Shown here in pieces: positions 8,571 through 18,138 of a stretch of 64,000 nucleotides of DNA. The first letter of the stretch is position 1, and each line of letters opens with the position of its first letter. The position numbers and the translations under genes are program-made. The stretch covers positions 1-64,000 of the forward strand of contig NZ_JADNQW010000002.1 in assembly GCF_015709455.1 (NCBI RefSeq), given 5' to 3'. The notes below the pieces were generated by a model that did not search any database, was not told where the DNA came from, and saw nothing but the letters and a program-made list of their open reading frames with translations. This stretch comes from Methylosinus sp. H3A (GTDB lineage Bacteria > Pseudomonadota > Alphaproteobacteria > Rhizobiales > Beijerinckiaceae).

Positions 8571-11500
8571 TCAGACGACGAGGATAGGTAGATCGTTCTG
8601 CACGAATTCATCCAGCGCCAAAATCTGGTCGACTACGTCGCGGCGCGTAACAGATCCTGAGCGAATCTGGCGTATTAACGCCGCGTATTCGGTCTGCGTC
8701 GGCGGGCGCATGAGCAATTTGTAATACACGTCGAAAACGAACTCGTCGTCTTCCTTGGTCAGATCGGCGAAGGAGACCGTCCACACTGCGCCGTGGTTTC
8801 CGTCTCCGTGCCTGGACATTTTCGCGCGGTATTCCCTCGTCTCATCCTTGGCCATGATCTCGTCCACGATCTCGGCTTTGGTCCGCAGCCGATTTTGCAA
8901 CAGGTCGCCATAAGTCCGTACCTCATCCCTGTCGGCGTCACGCCCCAGAACGCGATGAAAGGCGATCCTTACGAATTCCTCCGCTTGAAGCCCGACCAGG
9001 ATATTCTGCACCATGTCCGGCAAAGCCGGCGGCGCTTCGACCGATTTTTTCGACGACGTGCGCGCGCCAGTCACAGCGGCCCCGTGTCGGTCTTCGTAAA
9101 GTCCCAAGATCATGTTTGACAAGCGTTGGCCGATACAAGGCCAATTGTGCTCTGACAACCATTTCGCCTGATTGGCTGAAAGGTGCTCGCACGCGTCTGG
9201 CTCCTCCAGCAGCCGATGTACGCCGTCAGCGATATCCTGAGGTGATGCGCCCGGGAGGAACTGGACGCAGTCCGCAACGTCATCAAAAATGGCCAGCGGC
9301 GTCGTGAGCACCGGCCTGAGCGAAGATATGCCCTGCCTAACGGCGGCACTCGAGGACTCCTTGGTGTCCTGATAGGGAAACACCACGCAATCTGCAGCAG
9401 ACAGCAGCAGCAGCGCCTCGTCTATCTCAAGATAGTCGCTGATCAATATGACATTATTCTTAATCCCTAGACTCTCGATAAGTTCGACGCATTTGACCCG
9501 CTCTGCTTCCGAAAGTGGATCTGGAAACTGGGAGTTTAGAAGCAGCAGCAGCGCCTTTGGATAGTGTCTTCTTAACAACATGCTGAAAGCTAGAATTAGT
9601 TCTGGAATTCCTTTCTTTGGTAACATAAAGCCGAAACTGCCGACAATGGGCGTAAATCCATCCAGGCGAAGTAACTGTCGCACCGTCGCATATTTCATCG
9701 GTACCGGCGAGAGCGCGCCCTGTGGAATCTTAACCACATTGTTGATAAGGCCATAACACTTGAGACGATTGACGTCCTCGATGGAATGTACAACAAGCCG
9801 CGTTGCGCGCGCTAAGCTCCCCGCGGCGTGGGCGATCGACTCGGGAATGCCGTTAATTGTAGTTTCCGCGGTCTTGTGAAAAAAGACATGAGTGTCTACG
9901 CCACCAGCTTCGAGCCGGCTTACTGCCGTACCGAGCTGCTCGATGGTTTGGAAGCCATAGTTGTATTGAAAGACGGCTACGTCATAACCGCCCCTCAATA
10001 TGTTTTCAACCAGCTGGTCCAAAGATCCGTTTCGATCCGTCCAGCATCGCACGACGTTCGATGCGTCCGAGCGTTGATCCTTTAAGTGATTCGCAAAGAT
10101 GTCGATTTCAAATGAGTCTTTTGCCAGATTAGAAATAAGGTGCTCGGAATAGGATGCTATTCCGCACCGAGTATTCCAGGTTGAAACCCACGCTAGCTTC
10201 AGCTTGGGCATTTGTTTTCTCTCCCCTACCAGATCGTCAACGAAAAGACTCACAGCCGCCGCGGTTTTGTCCCAGGTCAGATCCGACGCGGTTTTCATGC
10301 CATCGGCGACCCTCGCCTCCGTTTCATTTTTCGCAGCCCTCCGAAACAGTGAGCGCATCTTCACGGCGAGGTCGGAGACGTTTGGCCGAACCCACATGGA
10401 TTCCCCACCCCTCAGATGACTTTCGGACGATTCAAACACGTAATCTAGCAGGATAGTGTTATTGTCGTTGCAGAAGTCCAGATGCGCTGAGTGTCGGGTT
10501 GTTATGAGAGGTATGCCAAGAAAGAGTGCTTCAGCCGCAGGGAGATTGAACCCTTCGCCACGCGTCGGCAGTACCATCACGTCTGCTGCACTATAAAGCC
10601 GGGCCATCTCCTCGTCCGTTAGATCTTCGAAAAGGATCTTAACAGCCGGCTCGTGGCCACTGCCTTTCACAATCTTTTCATAGAGCACTTCGACAATATT
10701 ATTAGGATGGCGATAAGTCTTTATGATCAGTTCAACATTATCGCTTCCACTGAAGGCCGCAACATAAGCAGACAGCAGCTCCTCCACGCCTTTGCGCGCC
10801 ATGCCGGAGGAGACGTGCAAAAAAGTGAAGGGATCTTCATGCCGCCGCGACAGCCCGTTTTTCCTGCGGGAGAAATCACGCGGATCGAGCCCACATCCGC
10901 ACACCGCGATTGGCGTGCGGATGCCCGAATTGCGACAGATGCGCTGACCAAACTCACTCGCAACAATCACGCCGTCGAGATAACGGTTTATCAGTTGCAC
11001 CAACTCGTTTGGAACGTCGCTTTCTTCCCAGAAAAAGAACGCGAGGCGTAAATCGCCCAACATCCCCGCCGGCCGCAGCGGATACATGTTACGGATCGAG
11101 ACTACCGCCGCTTCCGAATTTGTCGCCGGCATCCCAAGCAAAGGCTCGATCTCTGGATGCGCATTGAGACCCTTTGTGTCGAGAACATATCCCGGGATGC
11201 CTTCGGCTGGAACGAGAGCCGCCTCAATGCCAGGGATGCGACCGAGCGCAATGCCGAGGTTCCGGTTGACGATAGCGAGACTGTAGGAAGTCTCGCATGG
11301 ACCTTCAATGATAAACTGTCTTGAAATATTGCTGTGTTGGTCCGGAGACGTTCCGCAGATTGGGTCGAGACCCACCACAACCTCCGCCGGCAGATGCGGC
11401 AATAGGAAGTCCAGCAATTTTGTTGCAAGGACGTTGCGATCAAAGGTACGCAGCCGCTCTCGTTGGCGTCGAATCACCTTTCGCCGATAGCTGCGATCAT

Positions 11501-12977
11501 ACAACAGGGGATCGAGTGCCTCTGCGATTTCTTCCGGGCTCGTGGATCCGAGCTTAATTCCCGCGGAGCCGAGCGTCTCGCCGACGGCTGTTCCCGCAAG
11601 CGCTACCACCGGCACGTCGAAAGTCATCGCCTCAAGGAGCGGCACCCCGAAGCCCTCATGCTCGCTAAGCGAGAGATAGACGTCGGCGGCACGGTAATAT
11701 CCGAAGAGATCCTGATCGGACACGTGGCCCACAACGTGAATGCGATCCCTGAAAGCGGAGGCCTCTATTGCCTCCAGCAGCCGCGCGGCGTAGCCCTCGC
11801 TGTGATCGAAATGGCCGATCAGTGTGAGATGGAGCGGATAGTCAAAGCGGTCCGCATATTGGTCCATAAAACGGACGAGATTGAGCTGTCCCTTGTTGGC
11901 GCAAATTCGGCCTACGAAGAGAATCTGATATCGCGGCTTATTGAAATAATGGAAGGCGGGATTATATGGCGCGCTGCGCAGCGGCGCGAAGTCTTTGAGA
12001 AGTGGAATGACTTTGACATCCTCATACCCGCGCCGCGTCAATTCCCGCGCATTATAGGCAGAGTCGGCGATGGCGTCGTCTATCATGCCACTAAACTCTT
12101 CGAGTTGCTTTAGGCCCTGCAACGCATAATGGCGGAAAGGTGACCCTTCGGTGAAGAACGAGGGTGGCGTGATGTTATGATAAAGTAAAACTTTGCGGCA
12201 CTTCAGCTTCTGCAGCATGGGCATGATGTCATGCCCCATCGAGTGGTGAATGATCAGGAGATCATCCTCCTTCGGCACGAATTCGTGAATCAGCCCGAGC
12301 CGGTCTGCAAGGCGTGGATCCCGATGTTCGACGAATATCTTCGAGCCTATCCCGAAATCCGCGAGTATGGATTGGATATAAAATAACGAATTGGTGACGG
12401 CGTCTCCGACACTGGAGCCCGAGTGGAACTGGAAAACCCGGGCAGAACTCTCAAGTTTTAAGACCTGTTCAGGAACAGACGGCAGTTCCACCGTTACGCA
12501 GGCCGGCTCAAGCGAGGACGCCACTGCTTCCGCGATCGACTGCCTTACCGGCGGCATGATGGGCCACTCTCGCCGACCTACCACCTGACGTATTCTCTGG
12601 AGGAGCGATTTGCCGCGCGAAATGTCGAACGTTACGGGGCTCCCGTCCGGAAAAACCTGCTCGCCAAGCTTGATGCTTTCGGGCCCGGAGATGAAAATTT
12701 CGACCTTCAGGTTCGCGACCGTAGCCTGTTCCATCACCTTAGAGGGGTGAAATTCGATATCGAAAGCGCATGCGCCTTGCCGCGCCTTTCCAGCCCGCGC
12801 AAGGTCCACGCGATAGATATTTGCGGCGAATGTCCCGACGAGAAGACCATTCGCGAAGACATCAACCGACACGGGATTTTCCCGATCGCCGTTGTCAGCA
12901 ACCCAGCCGCGCAGCCGATTTAGCGAGAAACCATCGAAATTTCCTTCAAGTTTCTTGCGCCGCTTTTTTGGTCGCAT
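8571..12977 (-). CDS. Giant multidomain glycosyltransferase: three GT4-type domains plus C-terminal DUF4214-like repeats
   Basis: A 1468-residue protein. Residues 15-80 form a small beta-sandwich (RGWVADNGDRENPVSVDVFA) seen at the N-terminus of some large glycosyltransferases. Three GT-B domains of the GT4 type follow. Domain 1 (about 180-530) has FVGRICANKGQLNLVRF and the retaining motif SEHEGFGVPLLEA. Domain 2 (about 560-920) has LHVSSGMARKGVEELLSAY and PTRGEGFNLPAAEALFLG. Domain 3 (about 925-1295) starts WVSTWNTRCGIASYSEHL and has GSFGFMLPKKGIPELI, but the usual E-x7-E is altered to DTKESSSAAVRQG. Residues 1333-1460 hold two DUF4214-like repeats (FHRVLGRDADRDEVRTY and YYKLLMRPPTQTEYAAL). 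It probably adds several sugars to a cell-surface polysaccharide or S-layer glycan in the cytoplasm. GGAAGGA sits before the ATG. Confidence 0.85.
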   Translation of the reverse strand: MRPKKRRKKLEGNFDGFSLNRLRGWVADNGDRENPVSVDVFANGLLVGTFAANIYRVDLARAGKARQGACAFDIEFHPSKVMEQATVANLKVEIFISGPESIKLGEQVFPDGSPVTFDISRGKSLLQRIRQVVGRREWPIMPPVRQSIAEAVASSLEPACVTVELPSVPEQVLKLESSARVFQFHSGSSVGDAVTNSLFYIQSILADFGIGSKIFVEHRDPRLADRLGLIHEFVPKEDDLLIIHHSMGHDIMPMLQKLKCRKVLLYHNITPPSFFTEGSPFRHYALQGLKQLEEFSGMIDDAIADSAYNARELTRRGYEDVKVIPLLKDFAPLRSAPYNPAFHYFNKPRYQILFVGRICANKGQLNLVRFMDQYADRFDYPLHLTLIGHFDHSEGYAARLLEAIEASAFRDRIHVVGHVSDQDLFGYYRAADVYLSLSEHEGFGVPLLEAMTFDVPVVALAGTAVGETLGSAGIKLGSTSPEEIAEALDPLLYDRSYRRKVIRRQRERLRTFDRNVLATKLLDFLLPHLPAEVVVGLDPICGTSPDQHSNISRQFIIEGPCETSYSLAIVNRNLGIALGRIPGIEAALVPAEGIPGYVLDTKGLNAHPEIEPLLGMPATNSEAAVVSIRNMYPLRPAGMLGDLRLAFFFWEESDVPNELVQLINRYLDGVIVASEFGQRICRNSGIRTPIAVCGCGLDPRDFSRRKNGLSRRHEDPFTFLHVSSGMARKGVEELLSAYVAAFSGSDNVELIIKTYRHPNNIVEVLYEKIVKGSGHEPAVKILFEDLTDEEMARLYSAADVMVLPTRGEGFNLPAAEALFLGIPLITTRHSAHLDFCNDNNTILLDYVFESSESHLRGGESMWVRPNVSDLAVKMRSLFRRAAKNETEARVADGMKTASDLTWDKTAAAVSLFVDDLVGERKQMPKLKLAWVSTWNTRCGIASYSEHLISNLAKDSFEIDIFANHLKDQRSDASNVVRCWTDRNGSLDQLVENILRGGYDVAVFQYNYGFQTIEQLGTAVSRLEAGGVDTHVFFHKTAETTINGIPESIAHAAGSLARATRLVVHSIEDVNRLKCYGLINNVVKIPQGALSPVPMKYATVRQLLRLDGFTPIVGSFGFMLPKKGIPELILAFSMLLRRHYPKALLLLLNSQFPDPLSEAERVKCVELIESLGIKNNVILISDYLEIDEALLLLSAADCVVFPYQDTKESSSAAVRQGISSLRPVLTTPLAIFDDVADCVQFLPGASPQDIADGVHRLLEEPDACEHLSANQAKWLSEHNWPCIGQRLSNMILGLYEDRHGAAVTGARTSSKKSVEAPPALPDMVQNILVGLQAEEFVRIAFHRVLGRDADRDEVRTYGDLLQNRLRTKAEIVDEIMAKDETREYRAKMSRHGDGNHGAVWTVSFADLTKEDDEFVFDVYYKLLMRPPTQTEYAALIRQIRSGSVTRRDVVDQILALDEFVQNDLPILVV

Positions 12978-13055
12978 GCGAAATCCTTCCAGGCAAGTCT
13001 TTTCCTACCACTAAAAGAATTGGCAGCGCTTTTCAACTCCCACGCCAAGCGGGTG

Positions 13056-13297
13056 CAGGGCGGAGTCATAAATTGTCAATGCGTTGGGCTTGCGGATCGA
13101 TTCTGTTGGCGGCCCTGAGGGAGGCCGGCGGTGGGCGCGAATTTTCTGGATCATATCAAAGTCGTCGAAGATGGTCGCATTCCGGGGATGACGAGCTATC
13201 CTCTGGACGAGGTTCTGCTGACGATCCTCATCGGCCTACTGTGCCGGATGGAGGACTTCGACGAGTTCGCCATGTTCGGTGAGGAGCAGATCGACGG
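13056..13297 (+). pseudogene. ISAs1-family transposase 5' fragment, cut by IS6
   Basis: The frame from the GTG at 13131 reads FLDHIKVVEDGRIPG and SYPLDEVLLTILIGLLC. This is the N-terminal DDE_Tnp_1-associated domain typical of ISAs1 transposases (family: ledpRrpgkvrYPLdeiL). It ends at FGEEQIDGV where the IS6 terminus begins. The sequence CAGGGCGGAG about 75 bp upstream is a plausible ISAs1 left terminus. The catalytic domain is absent from the window. Confidence 0.7.
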
Positions 13298-13555
13298 GGT
13301 TCTGATGCAAACGGCGCGAGAGAGGCATAATTGTATGTGCAAGGCACGACGGCGCTGGGGTAATGGACGATGCTGAACGTAGACGATCTTTTCAAAGGCC
13401 GGCATTTCGACCGTGAGATCATCGTTCTCTGCGTCGATGAGACCTACGTCAAAATCAAGGGCCACTGGGTCTATCTCTACCGCGCCGTCGATAAGGCGGG
13501 AAAGACAGTGGATTTTTTGCTGCGCGCGAAGCGAGATGTCGGCGCCGCCAAAGCG
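13298..13555 (+). mobile_element. IS6-family element, 5' half (partner of 59477-59758)
   Basis: The left terminus GGTTCTGATGCAAACGG is IS6-like. The transposase start [20 protein letters not shown] is followed by an in-frame deletion of about 60 codons joining LCV to [17 protein letters not shown]. The fragment ends ...GCCAAAGCG exactly at the left end of IS256 copy B. The matching 3' half, starting CCAAAGCG when read in the same sense, abuts IS256 copy C at 59758. The two halves together with one IS256 copy make a standard insertion with an 8-bp duplication, CCAAAGCG. Confidence 0.88.
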
Positions 13556-14852
13556 GGGACTGTCAGGAATCTTGTGTGTGGGGCCATAGTAGAACCGCAG
13601 GAGGCGGGCTATGGCGATCAAGAAGGGCACATTGGACCAATTGCTGTCGGGACGCGATCCGAAGGAGGTTTTTTCCAAGGATGGCTTGTTCGATGAGCTG
13701 AAGAAGGCGCTGGCGGAACGGGTTCTGAACGCGGAGATGGACGACCATCTCGAGAGCGAAGCGGCGGCGGGCAAGGCGAACCACCGCAACGGCTATTCGA
13801 AGAAGACCGTGCTGACCGAGACGTCGAAGATCGACATCAGGGTCCCGCGGGACCGGGAGGGGAGCTTCGATCCCAAGCTGATCGCGCGCTATCAGCGCCG
13901 CTTTCCCGGCTTCGACGAGAAAATCGTGTCGATGTATGCGCGCGGCATGACGGTGCGCGAGATCCAGGGCCATTTGCTCGAGCTCTACGGCCTGGAAGTC
14001 TCGCCCGATCTGATCTCGACAGTCACCGACGCCGTGCTGGAGACCGTCGCCGAATGGCAGAACCGGCCGCTCGAGGCGATGTATCCCTTGGTTTTCTTCG
14101 ACGCGCTGCGCGTCAAAATCCGCGACGAAGGCCTGGTCCGCAACAAGGCCGTCTATGTGGCGCTCGGCGTCACGCCGGACGGAACGAAGGACATTCTGGG
14201 GCTTTGGATCGAGACCTCGGAGGGCGCCAAATTCTGGCTTCGGGTGATGAACGAGCTGAAGAACCGCGGCGTCGGCGACATACTGATCGCCGTGGTCGAC
14301 GGCCTGAAGGGCTTTCCGGAGGCGATCAATGCGGTGTTTCCGCAGACGACCGTGCAGACCTGCATCGTGCATCTCATTCGAAACCCGATGGAATTCGCCT
14401 CATACAAGGACCGCAAGGCGATCGCCGCCGCGCTGAAGACGATCTATCGCGCCCCGACCGCCGAGGCGGCCAAAGAGGCGTTGGAGGCCTTCGACGGCGG
14501 CCATTGGGGCAAGAAATATCCGTCGATCGCGCAGGGCTGGCGGCGCAATTGGGAGCAGGTCATCCCGTTTTTCGCCTTTCCGATCGCGGTACGGCGGATC
14601 ATCTACACGACGAACGCCATAGAATCCTTGAACGCGAAGCTGCGGCGCGCCGTGCGGACGAGAGGGCATTTTCCGACTGACGATGCGGCGATGAAGCTCC
14701 TCTATCTCGTCTTGCGCCAAGTCGCCGGGGAGTGGAAAATGGCGCCGCGCGAATGGTGCGAGGCGAAAAATCAATTCGCCATCATGTTCGACGATCGCTT
14801 CGTCGCGGCGTGATGGAAACCCGGCCCCGCACACAAGATTCCTGACAGTCCC
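13556..14852 (+). mobile_element. IS256-family element, copy B, intact
   Basis: This 1297-bp element has perfect inverted repeats GGGACTGTCAGGAATC and an uninterrupted transposase. The left flank is CCAAAGCG and the right flank TCAACCTG, so it has no target duplication of its own. The expected partner CCAAAGCG is found, inverted, next to copy C. It therefore looks like one boundary of an inversion. Confidence 0.93.
13611..14813 (+). CDS. IS256-family (mutator-type) transposase, copy B
   Basis: A full-length 400-residue transposase, normal for the family. Catalytic-domain landmarks are [13 protein letters not shown] (first Asp), [20 protein letters not shown] (second Asp, then [13 protein letters not shown]) and [20 protein letters not shown], which carries the catalytic Glu. 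The ATG follows AGGAGGCGGGCT in the conserved leader. Its translation is identical to copy C, so transposition or gene conversion was recent. It could supply transposase in trans for the frameshifted copies A and D. Confidence 0.95.
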   Translation: MAIKKGTLDQLLSGRDPKEVFSKDGLFDELKKALAERVLNAEMDDHLESEAAAGKANHRNGYSKKTVLTETSKIDIRVPRDREGSFDPKLIARYQRRFPGFDEKIVSMYARGMTVREIQGHLLELYGLEVSPDLISTVTDAVLETVAEWQNRPLEAMYPLVFFDALRVKIRDEGLVRNKAVYVALGVTPDGTKDILGLWIETSEGAKFWLRVMNELKNRGVGDILIAVVDGLKGFPEAINAVFPQTTVQTCIVHLIRNPMEFASYKDRKAIAAALKTIYRAPTAEAAKEALEAFDGGHWGKKYPSIAQGWRRNWEQVIPFFAFPIAVRRIIYTTNAIESLNAKLRRAVRTRGHFPTDDAAMKLLYLVLRQVAGEWKMAPREWCEAKNQFAIMFDDRFVAA

Positions 14853-15180
14853 TCAACCTGGCGCGCCGAGTAACAGTCGAGCGTCGTGCCGCGGGCCACG
14901 ACCTCTCACAGCCCGAGAGAACCCCGCAGGAGGAGCTCGCGAACCCGTCGCTGACGCAGCCGAATCGCAAGGGCGAGCCGGATGCCCGGAAACAGTTCGT
15001 CTATCCTCGAAACTGGAAACGACAGCTTCCGGTTCAAGGACAGCTCGGCGAAGGCGGACAAACCTGCAAAGGAGAAGACCAAAACTTGACGACCGACTGA
15101 CCCGCAAGCCATCTTCAACCCGGGTCACTTCTCAACGGAAATCCTGGGTCAAATCTCGACGGAAATCGACATCCTCATGG
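14853..15180 (+). mobile_element. Probable IS21-type terminal remnant
   Basis: The stretch ends with two tandem repeats (GGGTCACTTCTCAACGGAAA and GGGTCAAATCTCGACGGAAA) of the type found at IS21-family termini. Before them a forward frame (QPERTPQEELANPSLTQPNR) stops just ahead of the repeats and could be the tail of an element-borne gene. I cannot recognise IstA or IstB domains, so the assignment rests on the end repeats only. It forms the right flank of IS256 copy B. Confidence 0.4.
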
Positions 15181-15204
15181 TCTCGTCGGTTGCCGGTCGG
15201 AGCA

Positions 15205-16095
15205 TCACCGGGCTCTTCTGCTGACGAGCACGACGCCGGCAAGAATGAACAGGAACGCGAAGGGAAGGATCGCCGGGAATGCTTCGCCCAAAAAGGCGAC
15301 CGCCAGAAGCTTTCCGGCGCCGGCGCTGATCCAGCCAATCTGGCTGACGCCTATCGGACCGCTATGCTTCTGGAGAGCGAAGAAGAGTGCGTAGGTAGCG
15401 GCGATGATCGTCATTTGCGCCGCCAGCAGCGCCGACGCGCTCTCGTCCCATGTCTCAGGGTTAAGTGGGATATCGGTGAAGACTGCATATACGCCCGTAA
15501 TCGCGGCTGCGGCCAGAAGCATGATCGGCGCGAGCAGACGAGGCGACGCGTTTCCGGGCCAGTCGACAGTACGATAGATGTTCCCCGTTGCGACAATGAC
15601 GGGAACTGTCAAAGCGATGCCCGTCCAGATCCAGCCGCCATCCACGCCGCCCGGCCGTGAAGCTGCGAGCAACGCCGCGCCGCCGAGACCTAGTGTCATG
15701 CCGGCTGCGCCCTTTGTCGAAAAGCGATCGAGCCGCAGCGGCACGGCCAGCCCATAGGTCAGCAAGGGCGGAAAAGCAAGGCACAGCGAGACGAAGCCGG
15801 CGCCCACATGCGGAATCGATAGGAAGGAAAGCATGTTCGGCAAGGCGAAGCTCAGAAGACCAGATAGGAGCCCATAGCGCAGGAGCGCGGCGGATAGCTT
15901 CAGCCGCTCCGCCGTGGCGCATGCGACCGCGACGAGCACCAAGCCTCCACCGAGTGCGGACCATAAGAGAAACGCGATGGGATGCCAGCCGGAACGGATG
16001 GCTAAACCAGCAATCACGATGGTCACGCCGACCAGCCCGCCAGTTGAAACCAGGCAGAAGAAACCTTTCAGCGACGCTGGAGCTGGCGCTTTCAC
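15205..16095 (-). CDS. EamA/DMT-family permease
   Basis: A 296-residue membrane protein with about ten hydrophobic segments in two repeated halves, the layout of the drug/metabolite transporter (EamA) superfamily. The second half has AAQMTIIAATYALFFALQKH and FLGEAFPAILPFAFLFILAG, where the conserved glutamate of EamA proteins falls (GEAFP). The start is a GTG with GGAGGAG eight bases upstream. Members export amino acids, metabolites or take up small solutes, and the substrate cannot be told from sequence. It stands alone between an IS21-like remnant and an IS6-type scrap. Confidence 0.8.
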   Translation of the reverse strand: MKAPAPASLKGFFCLVSTGGLVGVTIVIAGLAIRSGWHPIAFLLWSALGGGLVLVAVACATAERLKLSAALLRYGLLSGLLSFALPNMLSFLSIPHVGAGFVSLCLAFPPLLTYGLAVPLRLDRFSTKGAAGMTLGLGGAALLAASRPGGVDGGWIWTGIALTVPVIVATGNIYRTVDWPGNASPRLLAPIMLLAAAAITGVYAVFTDIPLNPETWDESASALLAAQMTIIAATYALFFALQKHSGPIGVSQIGWISAGAGKLLAVAFLGEAFPAILPFAFLFILAGVVLVSRRAR

Positions 16096-16127
16096 CGCGC
16101 TCCTCCAGCCGGGCGAGGAGAGCCGTG

Positions 16128-16220
16128 ATGACTTTGTCGTCCCTCGTCGAGAAGCCGAACCGCCGCACCAAAGAGGATTTCAAGTGGCGTCATTTCAAGG
16201 CTCGGCTCATTATCCATTTC
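16128..16220 (+). pseudogene. Fragment of a different IS6-family transposase
   Basis: The short frame MTLSSLVEKPNRRTKEDF, then KWRHFKARLIIHF, matches the N-terminus of a distinct IS6-type transposase subgroup (family: DFKWRHFxxxIIL). After about 30 residues homology is lost. No terminal repeat was found. The call depends on a short match. Confidence 0.4.
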
Positions 16221-16271
16221 GAGAAATCAGTGACAGTTCAGACGGCGCCCGGCTACGATCATAGAATCGCC

Positions 16272-16715
16272 TCATATGCCTTGAGCGCCACAAAGCACTA
16301 CTCGCCAACCATCGGGATCTTCGAAGGTGAGACCTCGGTCGAGCCAATAGGGGTTTTCGGGGTCGACAGGTTCATTGCCCGATCGGATCAGTCGGTCGCG
16401 CAGGCTCGCGAGTTGTTGAGCGTCTGGAATATACAGGACCAACAAGTTGTCCCGACTGGGGGCCGGGCATGGGCTCCCGGCGCGGTGCTGTGTGAATTCC
16501 AGATGATAGGCCCGACCGGGAAGGCCCAACATGAGGCCATCGTATCCACTATGATCGGTAAATCGATATAGCTCAGCCAGCCCCAAACCGTCGCGATAGA
16601 AAGCCACCAATGCTTCGAGTTGATCGGTTGGACGCGCAATCCTCACTTGCGCAATGTCGATACTCCCTGGGAACTTCATGGGTTCATTAGATGCGATGGT
16701 GAAATCGGTGTTCAT
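16272..16715 (-). CDS. VOC-superfamily (glyoxalase/bleomycin-resistance fold) protein
   Basis: A 147-residue protein with two beta-alpha-beta-beta-beta modules. The first is VRIARPTDQLEALVAFYRDG, with GLMLGLPGRAYHLEFTQH. The second begins NLLVLYIPDAQQLASLRDRL and ends GLTFEDPDGWRVVL. Candidate metal ligands are His in YHLEF and the acidic residue in FEDPDG, although the usual first His is replaced (AQVRIA). The family includes glyoxalase I-like enzymes, dioxygenases and drug-binding proteins, and the function here is unknown. It stands alone upstream of the LysR/operon block. Confidence 0.8.
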   Translation of the reverse strand: MNTDFTIASNEPMKFPGSIDIAQVRIARPTDQLEALVAFYRDGLGLAELYRFTDHSGYDGLMLGLPGRAYHLEFTQHRAGSPCPAPSRDNLLVLYIPDAQQLASLRDRLIRSGNEPVDPENPYWLDRGLTFEDPDGWRVVLCGAQGI

Positions 16716-17040
16716 CAGTTATGCTCCACAATATTTAACCGCCATAGGCGCCGCCAGTGACGCAATCGAGAGTAACGGGACGTCCGAGCACGCCGGTCGA
16801 GCAGCAGGGACGGGATTATTTGACGACGAATGCCACTCCAGCCGAGTTCGTGCGATAACTCCTTTACTACGCCGCTCGGCCGATGAGCTGCGAGACGGCG
16901 TCTTTTTCGCGTTCGGCAGTCTAGTATGTCGAGCGTCGAGGTTCGAGGCGATTCGACGCCGAGTCAGGCAATACGACTCTTCTCGAAATTGCCGCGCCTC
17001 GGTCATCTGTGGTCGCCTTCGACGCTGGACACGGCCTTGT
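16716..17040. other. Intergenic region between VOC gene and LysR gene
   Basis: No gene or repeat is recognised. It should contain the VOC gene promoter, and the AT-rich stretch just upstream of its ATG (ACAATATTTAACC on the forward strand) is the likeliest position. Confidence 0.35.
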
Positions 17041-18003
17041 TCACATCACGCTCGAAATAGTTCGCCCACAGTCCGCATCGATGCGGCTTGGCATGGTGGG
17101 AAGGGTAGGAGGCTCGGAATCTTGCACTGCGTCGCGGAAGATTGCGACGAGATCGAGAATCTGGCGCACTTGTTCCAAATGCTCTCCATAGCCGATGTTG
17201 AGCTGGACGATGCGGCTGCGTCCCGCCGCCAGGTTCAATGGACGCAGCCGCCCCGATGCGAGTTCGTCGCGAATGCAGTGCTCTGGAAGCCACGCGTAGC
17301 CCTGGCCATCGGCGACGAGGGCGACCGATGTCGTAAGGTGGCTGACCGTCCAGCGCTGACGTGAGCCGAGCCATCCGCTGTCCGCTCCCCGCAGGCCGGA
17401 GTCGCTCATTACGACCTGACGATGATCCTTGAGCAATTCATGCGTGAGCAGGCCGAGCTGATGCAGGGGATGGCCCGCGGCGGCCACACAGATGAAACGC
17501 ACCGAGAGCAGAGGCTCGGCGACGATACGGCCGGGAAGATAGCTCGCTATGCCGATCTGCGCGCGTCCTTCCTCGAAGGCTTCGCTCGCGCCCGACAATG
17601 CCGTTTCGCAAACCCGTACCGATAGCCTCGGGTAGAGAAGCGAATATTGGTGGAGTGCGTTCAAGAGAATCGGCTTGGGAAAAATAATATCGATTGCGGC
17701 CGTAATCTCGCCCTCGGAGCTAGGATCGAAACCCGAGCAGAAGTGCTCGATTTGCGTCGCATGGCCAATGAGCTCCCGTGCGCGAGGAAAAATCATTTCG
17801 CCGGTCTTGGTCAGGGTCGCCCGTCGTCCTTCGATCGCGAAGAGTTCTTGGCCCAGGCATTCCTCCATTTTGCGAACGGCGTGGCTGACCGCCGACTGCG
17901 TCTTGCTCAATCGTTCGGCCGCTTGATGAAAACTTCCGTGCCGTGCCGTGGCGACGAACACGCGCCATTGCTCGAGCGTGATTTTCGTCATCGCCTGTTT
18001 CAT
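17041..18003 (-). CDS. LysR-type transcriptional regulator
   Basis: A 320-residue LTTR. The N-terminal winged helix reads ITLEQWRVFVATARHGSFHQ, then AAERLSKTQSAVSHAVRKME. The C-terminal effector domain spans roughly residues 90-300. The start MKQAMTKI is chosen because GAGAGGAG lies eight bases upstream; an upstream in-frame ATG would add 16 Arg-rich residues without a ribosome site. The gene lies 135 bp downstream of the thioesterase gene on the same strand. It may be the last gene of the 18-25 kb operon or its pathway regulator with its own promoter. Confidence 0.88.
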   Translation of the reverse strand: MKQAMTKITLEQWRVFVATARHGSFHQAAERLSKTQSAVSHAVRKMEECLGQELFAIEGRRATLTKTGEMIFPRARELIGHATQIEHFCSGFDPSSEGEITAAIDIIFPKPILLNALHQYSLLYPRLSVRVCETALSGASEAFEEGRAQIGIASYLPGRIVAEPLLSVRFICVAAAGHPLHQLGLLTHELLKDHRQVVMSDSGLRGADSGWLGSRQRWTVSHLTTSVALVADGQGYAWLPEHCIRDELASGRLRPLNLAAGRSRIVQLNIGYGEHLEQVRQILDLVAIFRDAVQDSEPPTLPTMPSRIDADCGRTISSVM

Positions 18004-18138
18004 GTCGATACTCCTCTCACGCCGGCATCGAATTGGCGCTCTCGCGTTCACTCGACGACCTCGAACTGAAATATTTATGTCATCGTGATCGATCGGCTTT
18101 CAAAATCAGTGTGAGTAGAGACTCGAAATTTGGCGGCC

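Noticed and set aside
13131..13376. Independent small gene at 13.1 kb
   Set aside because: The frame is the N-terminus of an ISAs1 transposase that runs into the IS6 terminus.
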